Positions 51,709-62,990 of a stretch of DNA of 64,000 nt are shown here, in pieces. The stretch's first letter is position 1. Each line of letters opens with the position of its first letter. The notes beneath the pieces were generated by a model, which was not told the origin of the DNA, ran no database searches, and was given only the letters and a program-made list of their open reading frames with translations. Source of the DNA: Trichoderma breve (lineage: Eukaryota > Ascomycota > Sordariomycetes > Hypocreales > Hypocreaceae); assembly GCF_028502605.1 (NCBI RefSeq), contig NC_079234.1:1-64000 (forward strand), given 5' to 3'. Both the position numbers and the translations under genes were made by a program.

Positions 51709-53366
51709 TCATAGAAGCGCATCGCCCCCAACGAGCATGGACCCCGCGAAGCCAAGGATATAGCACGCCATGCCGATAACGAATGGTAGCCCGAGATACA
51801 ACTTATTATCCCACCCAATGGCAACTGCAAAGGATCGGTTGAGTATAAACGCACCAGCGGCTGATCCTATACCATCACAAACCGCAATAATAGCATAAAG
51901 AACAGAGATATGCTCACGTTTAACTAGATCGGTTATTATAGACTGTAGAGCTGGCCGTGTGCTGCAACCAAGTGTGAATACGAGAAGCCCTGCGAGATTA
52001 CAGTTAGCTGGAGGCGAGTAAGTTGAGCGAGTAAAAGATCCCGACCTGAAATAAAGGCCCCCAATGATTGAGATAACGCCATAAGGATGCAGCCTGCGCT
52101 CATGAACAAAAAACCATACTGAGCAATGAATAGATCCGCTTTTGCAGATACAATATGGAGCCTGACTTCGAAGACTTTCTTCAGGATTGGTAGAATGACG
52201 ACGAGAAGGATCAAGCTTTCGATTGCTTGAATGGACAAGGCTCGACTAGCCTGTGCACCAGTGAGAAAATAGGACAACGGAAGAGGCAGGATGTGGATCT
52301 GTAACCAACCGATGCAAGCGATAGGCCAAACCTTTTAGGAATATACTGAAGCATTAGTTCGGTAACAGGGTTCACGAGCTTGGCCACAGGGACTGTAGCA
52401 AGTAGTGCAACAACATTACGGTCTTTCAAAAGTTCCGAAAGAACGTGGCTGCTACCTCGAATAGACCCAAGAACCTTTGCTGCTGATCCTCTGGCTGACT
52501 CGTACCTATCTCTTGGTAGTGGACCGGCAGGATGAGTCGCGCAGGGGCGGATGATAAAAAGCGTGGCAAGGCATAAAAGGCCGACCGGAAAATTAATGAT
52601 CATGGGCGTAAACAGAAGATTGTGGTCAAGTAATTGCGCCGCTACCATGATTGATAAGATTTCGGTCAGGAGTTGTGCAGCCATGAAAAAAAAGAAACAC
52701 TGAGCTCTGCGGGTTCAGTTAGTGTCCATAGCCCCGAATGAAATGCGAACGTGGGGGGACTTACCTGCTGGAATCCGGAGTACTTTTCGCCGCAATTGAG
52801 TATATGACTGATGAGAGAATCGGTGATCCGCCACCAATTATCCTGAATAGTGGCGCCAGCACGGCGCTCCATATGGGGAAAAACTGCCAGTAGTAGCAAA
52901 CCACGGTAATCCATGCGCAGGAGAGCAAATATCCTATAACGTTGATCCCAGCAACCAGACGCTCTCCAAGGCGGTCAACAAGTAGGCCGTATGGGAGTGT
53001 AAAGACTAGACCAACAATGGCTTCTAAAGCTGCCAGGTAGCCACGTAGGTGTGCGAGCCGCTGCTGAATGCTTGGCAACTTGCAGAGATGCTCTGGAATG
53101 TTGCGATAATGTTCTTCAGATTGAGGGTCGCTTTGGAGAAAATGCTCACGGCAAATGCCAAGTTCGACAAGACGAACTGTTGATATATATCTCAAGATGT
53201 CGGCGAATGCATATAGGACGAGAAAAGTTGCCGCCAAAAGGGCATTTTGAATAGCAACTTTGCTCCATTTGAGATTATCTGCTTTCGGTTGTTCTCTCTC
53301 CTCTGCATCTTCATCAGACGCCTGTAGGAGAGGTGAAGACTCTAGGCCATCATCTGGTTCGGGCAT
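51709..53366 (-). CDS. Major facilitator superfamily transporter
   Basis: Four exons (53366-52765, 52706-52310, 52250-52046, 51989-51709) give 494 aa. The start is the ATG at 53366 (MPEPDD). A polar, acidic N-terminus is followed by about 12 hydrophobic segments. The loop between helices 2 and 3 carries the MFS motif A variant PYGLLVDRLGERLV, and a long extracellular loop with EHYRNIPEHLCKLP separates helices 1 and 2. The middle of the gene looks frameshifted, but a 59-nt intron with the weak donor GTTGGT (52309-52251) restores the frame and the expected helix length. It converges on the oxygenase stop 117 bp away. Likely exports the NRPS product or imports a precursor at the plasma membrane; direction cannot be read from sequence. 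Confidence 0.87.
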
Positions 53367-54164
53367 TGTCAAGCGTTCTCTGGAAGTTCCATGACCACCT
53401 AGAATATCACTTGTTCTTCCCTTTTCTTTCTTGTGTTGGTGATCCGAGCTTGGTTTATTACGGAACCCTGCCGTGCTTCTTCCCCATATGGAAATCCGTC
53501 TTTATAGTTGGCCGATAAGTACGGAGTACAAAATAAGACAACTCACGCCACCCCAAGATTTCGTATACGAGCACTACGGGGCTATTACTCGGAACAAAAC
53601 CACAGATAGATTAGGGAGGTGGATATCGAAAGGTTTTTTCTCTCGAGCAATGGAGGAAGGAACCTTTGTTAAATCCCGGGAGCTGCGGAGACGATGTGTG
53701 CAAGCGTTGCTTTAGATCATCGATTCCATACCCTTCCCTTTACCCCTGTAATACAACACTTACATGGTTAGCATTTAGAACGACCCCCATGAACAGTAGG
53801 ATTCTGGCCAAATCAAGGCTATTACGCAATTAAATAAGCAAGTTATTAGCTGGTACATAATCGAATATGGAAATCAGCACCTTCTTAGTGCGTCTCTCTT
53901 TTGTTGAAGTAAAGATCAGAAAACTGCAATACGCAACACGCAACATTAGTGGCATTGAGTATATCACGCCCAGCTATAAGCACCAAAAAAGTGGGTATTC
54001 AATTACTAAATTATTTGTCTTGATATCAGGCCAGCACACATTACTGAAGATTTACCATAGGGGTTATCTTGAAGATTCTTGGTATCTTTTTGTTCAAGTA
54101 TTCTGCGCCCAATACACTCAAATAGTCTCCGGATGAGACTTCAACACGACCTAATTTGAAAGCT
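53367..54164. promoter_or_regulatory. Divergent promoter region of MFS transporter and P5C reductase
   Basis: A 798-bp spacer between divergent starts. It contains GTACGGAGTAC at 53519-53529, the reverse complement of the element at 50164-50174 in the other divergent promoter of the cluster. Two short frames (53473-53715, 53867-54136) have no domain features. Confidence 0.5.
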
Positions 54165-55175
54165 ATGGAACCCGGAAAGTCAACGCCTGATCAACTCACA
54201 TTCATAGGGGGCGGATGTCTTGCACAGGCCCTCATAAGTGGCATTTATTCGACAAATAGTAGCTGGAGAGATGTGTGTAAAATCTCGGTTACAGCTCGTC
54301 GACAGGAGCAGATCGATGAATTGAAAGCGAAGTTTCCCCTTGCTACTGTTACGAATAATAATCTGGACCCGGCCATTTGGAGTACGGTCACCTCACAACG
54401 ATCCGACTCTCATGTTGTTCTTATTTGTACTCTTCCCATAGATGTGCCAAAGGTCTGCCTAGAGTTGGCTAGCATCATTAAAACTCTAGATGTAACATCA
54501 CGGCCAACTGTGGTTACAATGTGTCCTGGAATTTCAGTAGCCCAGCTCCAGAGCTGGCTTCCTGAAGAAACTCCAATTGTAAGATCAATGCCTAATACTC
54601 CTGTTATGTGTCGTCAAGGAGCTACGGCTTTATTTCCAAGCGACAGAGCACTCTCACGGATAGAGCTTGTCGCCGCCGTTTTCCGCGAGGTATCGCCAGC
54701 AATTAGCGTCCTTCCTCAGGAATCCCTACTCGATGTAGTTGCAGCAATATCCGGGTATGTTCCATAATACTTTTTTCTATTGTTTTATGGATTGATTCGA
54801 AATGCATAATTGGAACGGAAAAGAGCCTACACGTTTTGCAAATATATATGCTGTATATCTTCTATGCTAACCCTTGTTAGTTCCGCCCCGGCACATTTTT
54901 ATTATCTTATCGAATCCATGATTGCTGCAGCCGAATCCCATGGTTTGCCGACGGATATTGCCCGCAGTTTGATCGTCCAGTCTTGCGTGGGCTCCGGGTT
55001 GCTATCGCAGGAGACAGATAGGTCTATACATACATTAAGAAAAGATGTTTGCGTTCCCGGAGGAAGCACGGAGAAAGCCATTAACCATCTTTCGGAGAAC
55101 AGCTTTCCGAAAATCGTACAGGATGCAGTTGGAAAAAGTCTACGAGCAAATAGGGAAATGGGGCGTGTTGGTTAA
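54165..55175 (+). CDS. Pyrroline-5-carboxylate reductase-like enzyme
   Basis: Reduces a cyclic imine acid with NAD(P)H; the housekeeping reaction is P5C to L-proline. Two exons (54165-54754, 54881-55175; 126-nt intron) give 294 aa, typical for P5C reductases. The N-terminal Rossmann motif FIGGGCLAQALISGI binds the cofactor; TMCPGISVAQLQ and VRSMPNTPV are characteristic family segments; the C-terminal signature LRKDVCVPGGSTEKAI matches the P5CR consensus, and SAPAHFYYLIE precedes it at the dimer interface. The start is the ATG at 54165; the codon 9 bp upstream is TTG. Reductases of this kind in NRPS clusters supply proline, pipecolate or methylproline. With the oxygenase at 50378, reduction of a methyl-pyrroline carboxylate made from leucine is plausible. 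Its 3' end faces the ABC gene. Confidence 0.9.
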
Positions 55176-55478
55176 AAATGTAGCCAATACCGCAGGTTGT
55201 CTGTCGTCGTTCTAAAAGTACATAAAGGTACATATGCACACACCTGCTGCTCATTGGGTACCTGGTATATATCTCATCGCCTTAGAACTTTCCGAAGCGG
55301 AAGCGCAGGCGTCAGAATAAGAGAATGTGCTTGAGTATTGTCCATCTTGACTCGGGCTGCAAGATGTAATCATAATGGATTTAAACAATGTGTTAATCGA
55401 CATACTTGTTAGGCGATTGACATATGGTATTGTATTTGAGCCATGAAAATACTACAGCAAACGCTAAATAAGACACTC
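55176..55478. other. Convergent 3' spacer between P5C reductase and ABC transporter
   Basis: About 300 bp between two facing stop codons, expected to contain only 3' untranslated regions. No repeat or gene was seen. Confidence 0.5.
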
Positions 55479-58400
55479 CTATGTCGAGTCTTCGATGCTT
55501 TGCAGATACACCAGCTCATGGTAACGACCCTTCTGTTTCATTAGCTGATGATGAGTTCCACTTTCTACAACACGGCCTTGATCGAATACGTAAATGACGT
55601 CGGCCTTTTGAATCGTACTGAGACGATGAGCCACTGCGATGGTTGTGCGGCCTCGCATCGCAGCATCTAAAGCTGCTTGGACCACTCGCTCTGATTCCGA
55701 GTCAAGAGCCGAGGTTGCTTCATCAAGTAAAAGGACTTTTGGATCTCGAAGAAGCGCCCGGGCAATGGCAACACGCTGTTTCTGTCCACCGGATAACATG
55801 CCGCCCTTGTTACCAACCAGTGTGTCCAAGCCCTCACTGTAATGCTAGTCAACAACAGCAAAATTACGGTTGGGAAAGAAGAGTGGTTGCATCGCGGGGA
55901 ATACGTACGGGAGCGAAAGAATGAAGTCATATATGTTGGCCATTTTACAAACCTTAATCACCTGCTCCTCCGTCACGCTCAAATCGTTGCTGCCGAGGAG
56001 AATATTGCTGCGAATGGTTCCTTGATAAAGCGTTGGCTCTTGACTCACGAGAGCAAGATGACTTCGATAAGAATTGACATTTAGCTGTGAAATATCCTTG
56101 CCGTCGACATATATACAACCCGAAAGTGCATCGTAGAAGCGCTCAAGCAGCGCAATCGTTGTACTCTTCCCACATCCACTGGCGCCGACCAAAGCTACGA
56201 ACTGTCCAGGTTTGACCGTGAAGCTAAGACCAGAAAGCACGGACTGTGTGGGACGTGTAGGATATCTGAAGTGCACGTTGCGGAATTCGATAGATCCTGC
56301 AACGTTATTGATGTCATTCCCTTCCTTTGACCATACGTCAATCGAGGGTTTGCGGCTGAAGAGATTTTTCAGCTCAGCAGCTGCACTCTTGGCTTTTCCG
56401 ATATCTGGAGCGTTGGAGAAGACTGAGCCTGCGGCTTGAGCACCATATATGACTTCGCTGAAGCAGACGAAAAATTGGAAAATGGTATACTCGTGCTTGC
56501 CGAGCAGTGTGCCACCATACCAGAATCCCAAGGCCATGCAAAAAAAGGTAAGTGCTTGTGATAATGCATAAAAAATCGAGGACTTCAGCACGGAGAAGAA
56601 ATGAGCTCGTGCTTGCTCATCTAGCTGGGCTTTGTAGGTGGCGAAAACATCGACTTCACGAGAGAGCGAAGCCACTGTGCGGATAGCCGAGGTTGCCTCA
56701 CAAGCGTAGCTGGCGGACCTTTCGTAGGCCTTCTTGGACTGGGCTTGGAATCGAGCAAGTATCGAGACCCTGTAAAAGCCACAGAACAAGAGTACAGGCA
56801 CGATGGAGATACATACTAAAGCCAGTTTCCATCCAATGGCTAGGGCGACAACCATTGAAGCCGTCAGCGTCGTCGACACCATTAGAATAGTGCCTAGTAC
56901 TACTCCACTGATACCTGACAGGTATTTGGTCTCGGTGGAGAGAAAGGATGTCAGAGCACCAGTAGTATGTTCGTCAAAAAAAGCAGTGTCTTGTCGTAGT
57001 ATAACCCTGAACGTTTTGCTCCTAGCGCGGCGAAGTAACCTTTCTGAACTGACTCCAAAACAGACGCCTTGTATAGAAAAGAGGACAAATTGGGCAATAC
57101 CCAAAATAAATAACATGAGAGACCAAAAATTGGCATCGTGTCTGAGCTTCTCGTAAAGGGGAGGTGGTAGAGCTAGTGTATTGATCGCTTTGGAATAGAT
57201 GACTGCCTGAGAGGGCTGGCCACAGCCAGCCAAGATTGCAAAAGCAAGGCCAATGATCATCAATAGGAGCTCACGCCGATTAAAAGACGCGGTGAACTTG
57301 ATCAAACTCCATGGTAATAGATCATTTTCAGCCTTGGTCATCTTCTCAGTCTGAGAGACGATTGATTGATCGGCCAAATTTTGCTGCCTAGGTGTTGCCA
57401 TTGACTTTTCGTTGTATGTCGTCATCTCGGATACTCCGCTTTGAGATGTTGGGATCCTGGAAATATTGTCTATAGAAATACCGGATTCTGCGGCTTCTTC
57501 TTTTTCCACAAACACTTTTCTCTTCTGTTGGGCATCGTTAAGTTTACCAGATTTCTGGGCTTCCACGAGCTTGAAATATTCGCCTTTTGCGCGGAGTAAT
57601 TCTTCATGAGTCCCTTGTTCCGCAACCTTACCATCAACTACGACGACAATATTATCGGCCGTTTTAATGGTGGATAGTCGATGTGCAATTGTAATAATAG
57701 TGCGCCCCTCGGCAGCTTTGTCAAGAGCAGCTTGTACGATTTCTTCAGATTTGGTGTCTAGCGCCGAGGTAGCTTCATCCAGTAACAGAATCTTCGGGTC
57801 ACCAACGATTGCACGAGCAATAGCAATTCGCTGTTTTTGGCCACCTGACAGCAAAAAACCTCGTTCCCCAACAATCGTGCCATACCCATCCGGCAGAGAA
57901 GTGATAAATGTATGTGCGCTGGCCATCTTCGCCGCTTCTTCAATCCGATTTTGTGTCACTTCTTCAGGCTCATTCTCAAATGGAGTACCGGTTAGACCAA
58001 ACTTTATATTTTCAAAAATCGTAGCCGAAAAAAGGACAGGCTCTTGCCCAACGAGCGAGATCTGGTTACGAAGCCACCGAAGGTTTAAGGACTGTATATT
58101 ATGCCCATCCAGGAGGATCTCGCCGCCTACGGGATTGTAAAATCGTTCAACGAGCCCGATAATCGTGCTCTTCCCAGAGCCAGAAGGTCCCACAAGTGCA
58201 GTTGTACGACCAGCTGGAATGAGTATACTAATGTCATCCATCACTAAGATATCAGGTCGAGAAGGATATCTGTGTTTTACGTTTCGCAGTTCAACGGTAC
58301 CCTCAACATGTTGGAGCGTTTCTCCATCTTCAGCCGTCGGATCAAGAGGCGATTGGCGATCAATAGTGCTGTATATTTTGGCAGCGGCAGCCACAGCGCT

Positions 58401-59646
58401 ATTGAAAGCTTGGCTATTCGGGGCGACGTTTCCTAGCGAGTACGAACCGGTGAGAATAGCCATCAGGATGGTCAAGATCTGACCAACGTCGGCCTCCCCA
58501 GTGACTAGAAAGCGTGATCCCTGCCAAAATCCAAGACCATAGTTCCAGAACATGATAGCATAAAGAGAGCCGATCATGATCGCTTGGATGATCTGCATCT
58601 TGATACCGGATCTTTCAGCTGCTATTAAATGCGAATCATATTGCCGAGCGAGCCTATCGTGGGTTCCAAACGCGATGGCCGTTCGGATAGAGCTTATGAC
58701 TTCTTCGGCAACAGTGCTGCCGTTGGCAAGGCTTTGAAACGACAGCTTACTGAAATGAATAATGAAGTGAGAACCTCCACTCATGATCAGTAGCAAGCAT
58801 ACAATTGTTGATGTACAGATGAGGGCCAGTTTCCAATATTTAACGTAGGCAATGATGAATGCAGCAATAAAAGTGGCAATTGCTGTGAGAGTAAGGCCAA
58901 TCTTTTGAGATATGCCATCTTGAATGAGATTGGTGTCGGCGGTTATGCGTGTGGTAATTTCACCAGCTCCAAGATTATCGAAATAGGCAATATTCTGACG
59001 AAGAATAGCTTTGAGATATTCTTGCCGAATCTTTTGAGTGATATGCTCTCCGGTGTATATAAAACCTACAGTCGAGACGTAGACTGTTGCGAATTCGGCA
59101 ATGCCGATGTAGACAAAGTACAGAACATTCTTATTTAATTGCGCCTCAAAATCATGATATGCTATATCATTAAGAGATATCCTCTGAAATGCTGATGTTA
59201 ATTGCCCAAACAGAATCTGTGCAATTAATTTCAGGTCAGTAAACACACACAAAGAGAGAGAGAGATGAAGGTGGGGATCACTTTAGTATTCTACATACAG
59301 ATAATAGAGGAAGTATAGCACCAGCAGCAATAGCGCAAACAGCACTGATGGTGATAATGAGGAAATCCCAAACGTCTGCATAACGATAAAGCATTAAATA
59401 CTTTACGCCGACATTGGGCGAGTCAAGCTGAGCCTTGATGATCTGCGCCTCATCTAATTTCAGGCCGGCAAGAGTTGATTCGTGATGAGGTGATTTCGAC
59501 AGCGAGAGAGCGCCGTTATTGGTTTCTTCATTGCGATCGCGGCGCGATTTCAGAACCTCGTGTCCAGCGACCGGCGGATAGGTTGCATCAGCATCTGCGG
59601 CTTTTCCTGAAGACTCGCCATCCCGCTTGCCAGGTGGCCTATCCAT
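55479..59646 (-). CDS. Full-length ABCB (MDR-type) exporter
   Basis: ATP-driven multidrug-type exporter, TMD1-NBD1-TMD2-NBD2. Three exons (59646-59299, 59216-55909, 55836-55479) give 1,337 aa, the usual size for fungal P-glycoprotein homologues. A hydrophilic N-terminal region of about 85 residues precedes TMD1. NBD1 has Walker [10 protein letters not shown] near 463, signature LSGGQKQR near 571 and Walker [15 protein letters not shown]2 follows a charged linker. NBD2 has GASGCGKST near 1128, LSGGQKQR near 1233 and [11 protein letters not shown]. Both sites carry the D-loop and the switch histidine (AHRLST), so both should hydrolyse ATP. The frame seems to end early at 55845 but a 72-nt intron with donor GTACGT restores the last 120 residues. 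The start ATG is at 59646. Likely role: export of, and self-protection against, the cluster peptide. Confidence 0.93.
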
Positions 59647-59967
59647 GCTCAGTTTCAATTTAGCATCAGAATATATGCAATTCTCACGCCCTGATCACTC
59701 TGCTGAACTAGAGTATGTCATAGGGTATGGCAACTACATTCACATAGGCTTCATATAAAAAAGAAAATATGGATCTACAATAAAGATAACAATAAGGGGA
59801 CTGAAGCGCATATATACATGTAGGCAACCAACTTGTATACTGCAGAAATGGGGGCTTCTAAATTCTAGCGGGCACCTTGGAACCCTGTTGGAACTTTTGG
59901 TATAGCTTAATGTCCCGCCACACCCTACTGAGGTGTCTCTATACCAAGTGATACGGGGCGAACCCAA

Positions 59968-60116
59968 ATACCGCCTCACCTCGCAAAATTCGTCGATGGA
60001 TCTCCCAGAATGAAACCCTGTTTTCGCCAGGGTGAGTAATCGGCTAACTTCCACACGTTAGCATACCACCATAAAAAGAATGATCCACCGACGGATTTTG
60101 CGAGGTGAGGCGGTAT
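59968..60116. repeat. 149-bp foldback element with 35-bp arms
   Basis: Left arm 59968-60002 starts ATACCGCCTCACCTCGCAAA; the reverse complement of 60082-60116 matches it at 33 of 35 positions. Both mismatches are transitions. The loop is 79 bases. It may be a miniature inverted-repeat transposable element or a structured transcript. Confidence 0.8.
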
Positions 60117-60908
60117 GTGACTGATACCAAATGAAAATAAGTAGGTACATTGGTAAGACATATAAAACTTGTACTCGTATATCTGTTAACACAAACAAAG
60201 GTAGAAAAAAAACCTTGGACAATAAATCGGTATAATTAATTACTGAATAATGGATTATAATTAATGTGCAAAATTACATAGAAGACAAGCATACCAACAA
60301 ATCCAATCACTATATATGACACCGCTAAAAGCTACAAAAACTTTGAGTATTTTTACACGAGGAGGAAGAGGGAGAGGAATGGGGGCATTCGCAGCTGGCA
60401 ACCCGAAGTTACCGAGTGCCTCATTAGAGCGGATAGTGGCTAGCGATTTCCTCCGCCAACATTCTTTAATAAGGCACAGTACGCGACCCCTGTTGATCGT
60501 AGATATTTGTCCGAAAGAGAAGGGCAAATATGGGGAAAAACTTAAATTAATCCGAAGCTGCCTTGGCATTGTTACCGATATGAGGTGAAGTAGTTCGAAA
60601 TTCGATCTCCCGCACATTTTACAGGGTAGCAGCTATCGTTACTGCGGACCTGGATCAAGCTCTCCGCAGTGGAAACCTATTGAGGTCTGGTACCATGCCA
60701 CCCAAAGGCATGGTGCACTGTCTTTCCCGTGCGATCTATATCTCTGAACCGCGCTGCTAGTACTTACGCCGCCTTCCTCCCCATCTGCAACAATGAGAGG
60801 TCGCTTCTTACTCCCTATCAGGTATACTGCTGCCATATTCACTTACTCATTTAAGTAAAGCGATATTTTGTGGTAAGGTGGCGCCCCATTTTTGGAAGCT
60901 AACTGTTC

Positions 60909-61053
60909 ATCCCTTGGAGTGCGATAAGATGCCACCTAAGTACCGTACCCACGTTTCTTCTATACTAAGGCGAGAATACTTTAACTTTGGACCCTTTGGT
61001 TGGCTGTAACTTTGAAGAGTACTTAGGTGGCACCTTATCGCGCTCAAAGGGAT
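60909..61053. repeat. 145-bp foldback element with 35-bp arms
   Basis: Left arm 60909-60943 (ATCCCTTGGAGTGCGATAAG...) matches the reverse complement of 61019-61053 at 32 of 35 positions. The loop is 75 bases. Arm length and total length resemble the element at 59968, but the sequences are unrelated. Confidence 0.8.
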
Positions 61054-61431
61054 GCGTCTTCGAGGTTGCAGCTTCAGGCTAACAAGAGGCTGTCGAGTAT
61101 CGCCACTGTTAAGAATCCCAGACGGGTGAAGCTGATGACAGATATCATGGTAGATGGCATTGATACTATGTAGCGATAGCTTACAAACTTCAGGACGAAG
61201 CCGACCTAATGATAGCGGGCGACACGCACAAGTGCAAGCGGTGCAGAGGACAATTTTTTTAGGATTATATAATGATGATGATAAGTTCGCACGTCAATGG
61301 TCGTATGTCTCAGTAATGAGACACGCATAAATATTAAATGGTCTCGTCATGTTCAATCTATGAACTCCCTATCCTCTCTATTTCACTCTTCACCAGTAAT
61401 GAAGATATTGGCACCCAAATTATACACTTCT

Positions 61432-62136
61432 TCAATTATCCGCCGCGACTTCCTTCATCTTCTCGACGGCTTCGTCCGTAGTCCAGATGCCGTTAGTAAT
61501 GAAGCGGTAGTTGACCATAGCAGCAGAATAGCCATCACCCTCGTCATTGATACCGCCAGCGATGGCATCTCGAACCACGACTACTTCGAAGCCAGCCTCA
61601 ACCAAATCACGGACGTGATTCTCCAGGCATAAGTTTCCGACAGGCCCGGCAACGATGAGCTTCTCAACTCGTCGCAGACGCAGTTGCTTAACTAGATCGT
61701 TTGACTGGCATGATAAGCCTTTGTGAGGAGATGTATTGATCATCTTGCCGTCCATGAGGTACTTCTTCAGTCGCTCCGGGTAGTCAGCGCCCGAGCCAAC
61801 AAATCCATCTAGGCTGACGGGATCCTTGCGGACGACGAAGCCATTGGGAACTTGGATAAGATAGTCAGAAATGGCCTGGAGCGGAGCGACCCACTGCAGG
61901 TCAGTAGGATAGTAGTAGTGTGGTGAGTGTGCCACAAAAATATCGTTCTCTTGTGCGGTCTTGAGCAGTCTCTCGATATTGTCGTATACGTTGAGTTCGT
62001 TCAACTTGTCCGCGATAAGAGGGTAATAGCTGCCAAATGGTTCAAGAAATTCGTTCTGAAGGTCTGCAAACACGAGAGCTGTGCGCTTCTTCTCCAGTTG
62101 CATGTCCGGATTACGATGAGTAAATACAAACGACAT
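61432..62136 (-). CDS. Isochorismatase-like cysteine hydrolase
   Basis: Intronless 234-aa protein from the ATG at 62136. The fold is the isochorismatase/nicotinamidase type: the catalytic Asp in LVFADLQNEF, a region with a conserved Lys that would normally support catalysis less clearly seen, and the nucleophile Cys in GPVGNLCLENH, followed by VRDLVEAGFEVVVVRDAIAGG. Length is normal. Members hydrolyse isochorismate, nicotinamide, ureidosuccinate-type or biuret-type amides. The loop around HSPHYYYPTDLQWVAP may set substrate choice. There is no signal peptide, so it is probably cytosolic. A secreted role as in some plant-pathogen isochorismatases is not indicated, although some act without classical signals. 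It is divergent from the NmrA-like gene across 854 bp. Confidence 0.85.
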   Translation of the reverse strand: MSFVFTHRNPDMQLEKKRTALVFADLQNEFLEPFGSYYPLIADKLNELNVYDNIERLLKTAQENDIFVAHSPHYYYPTDLQWVAPLQAISDYLIQVPNGFVVRKDPVSLDGFVGSGADYPERLKKYLMDGKMINTSPHKGLSCQSNDLVKQLRLRRVEKLIVAGPVGNLCLENHVRDLVEAGFEVVVVRDAIAGGINDEGDGYSAAMVNYRFITNGIWTTDEAVEKMKEVAADN

Positions 62137-62990
62137 CTTGCCGGCGATGTGTACGGGGTTGTATCGGGGTGCAGTTTGAGTTTAGAATGGATTCAGACAG
62201 GAATGTGTAAGCGAGGTTAGAGATTTGTGAACTTTTCATCAGTCTCAGGGCATGACAGTTTTTATAGATGTCAGTTAGTGGGAGAATATTACATATCACT
62301 TACACATATTTTGCTTAGGCGGCGCTGCGGTGGCAGTTGAGGGCCGTGAGGTCATCTGGCGAGAAGAATAAGTGAACACCCACGCGGACCAGGGTCTATG
62401 GAGTTAGTCGCCAGACTTTTACATTTTAGGTGACATCATAAGCTCTATTAGTAACAGACAAATCATGTCGTTTGTTTGAAGCAAATACATTCTAGCATTG
62501 ACGAAGCGCTGGAGAGCCGTAATTTTGGTTCCCTCTTGTGCAGTACTTCCGTCTGGATGCCCAGGACTAGCGTGCGGACCAGGATCACTTAGTGCGGCGG
62601 ACCAGGATCAACTGATTACATAGGTAGAGCTAAAGTCAAGCCCACTCCTCCAGCCGCCCGACATTCGAGACTTTTGCAGCTTCGCCAACGCCGAAGAACT
62701 CGGCTCTAAACAAACTGATGTCATTTCATGTCGCTGATAAAGCGCAAAAGTTGACTTAGAGCTTACTGGCGCAGCATGAAATTGATTGCAAAGCAGTACC
62801 TGCTCGTCCTCAATCGATAGTTCTGCTCAGCCAAAGCTAATCAGTAAGTATATAAACTAACGAGGCAGACCACTATTTGCATCAGTCAATTCCAACTCCA
62901 GCTTTCACTATTTAATCACATCTATATATTCATTACGTGCTTTGACTGTCTCGACAACATCTATCACCAACAACCTACCTCATCACCAAT
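62137..62990. promoter_or_regulatory. Divergent promoter of isochorismatase and NmrA-like genes, with repeated 13-mer
   Basis: An 854-bp spacer between divergent starts. The 13-mer GCGGACCAGGRTC occurs three times in the same orientation at 62384-62396, 62574-62586 and 62597-62609. The CGG triplets are compatible with fungal Zn2Cys6 regulators, but no factor can be named. A TATATA element at about 62923 lies near the NmrA-like start. Confidence 0.55.

Larger units (their letters stand above)
59647..61431. other. 1.8-kb spacer with two foldback elements
   Basis: No gene is supported. Frames at 59740-60161 and 60261-60617 overlap inverted repeats and lack domains. Two long inverted repeats lie at 59968-60116 and 60909-61053. 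A short hairpin, CCATGCCACCC...GGCATGG, sits near 60693-60711. The spacer marks the likely right border of the NRPS cluster. Confidence 0.5.

Noticed and set aside
52211..52310. Apparent frameshift in the MFS transporter
   Set aside because: A 59-nt intron (52309-52251) with donor GTTGGT and acceptor GCACAG restores the frame and the normal spacing between helices.
55837..55930. Split of the ABC transporter into two genes
   Set aside because: A 72-nt GTACGT...CAG intron joins the two frames inside NBD2, giving a standard full-length ABCB protein.
60600..60670. Possible tRNA-like sequence with GTTCGAA-type loop
   Set aside because: A T-arm-like GTTCGAAATTC word is present, but no acceptor stem, D-arm or anticodon arm can be folded around it on either strand.
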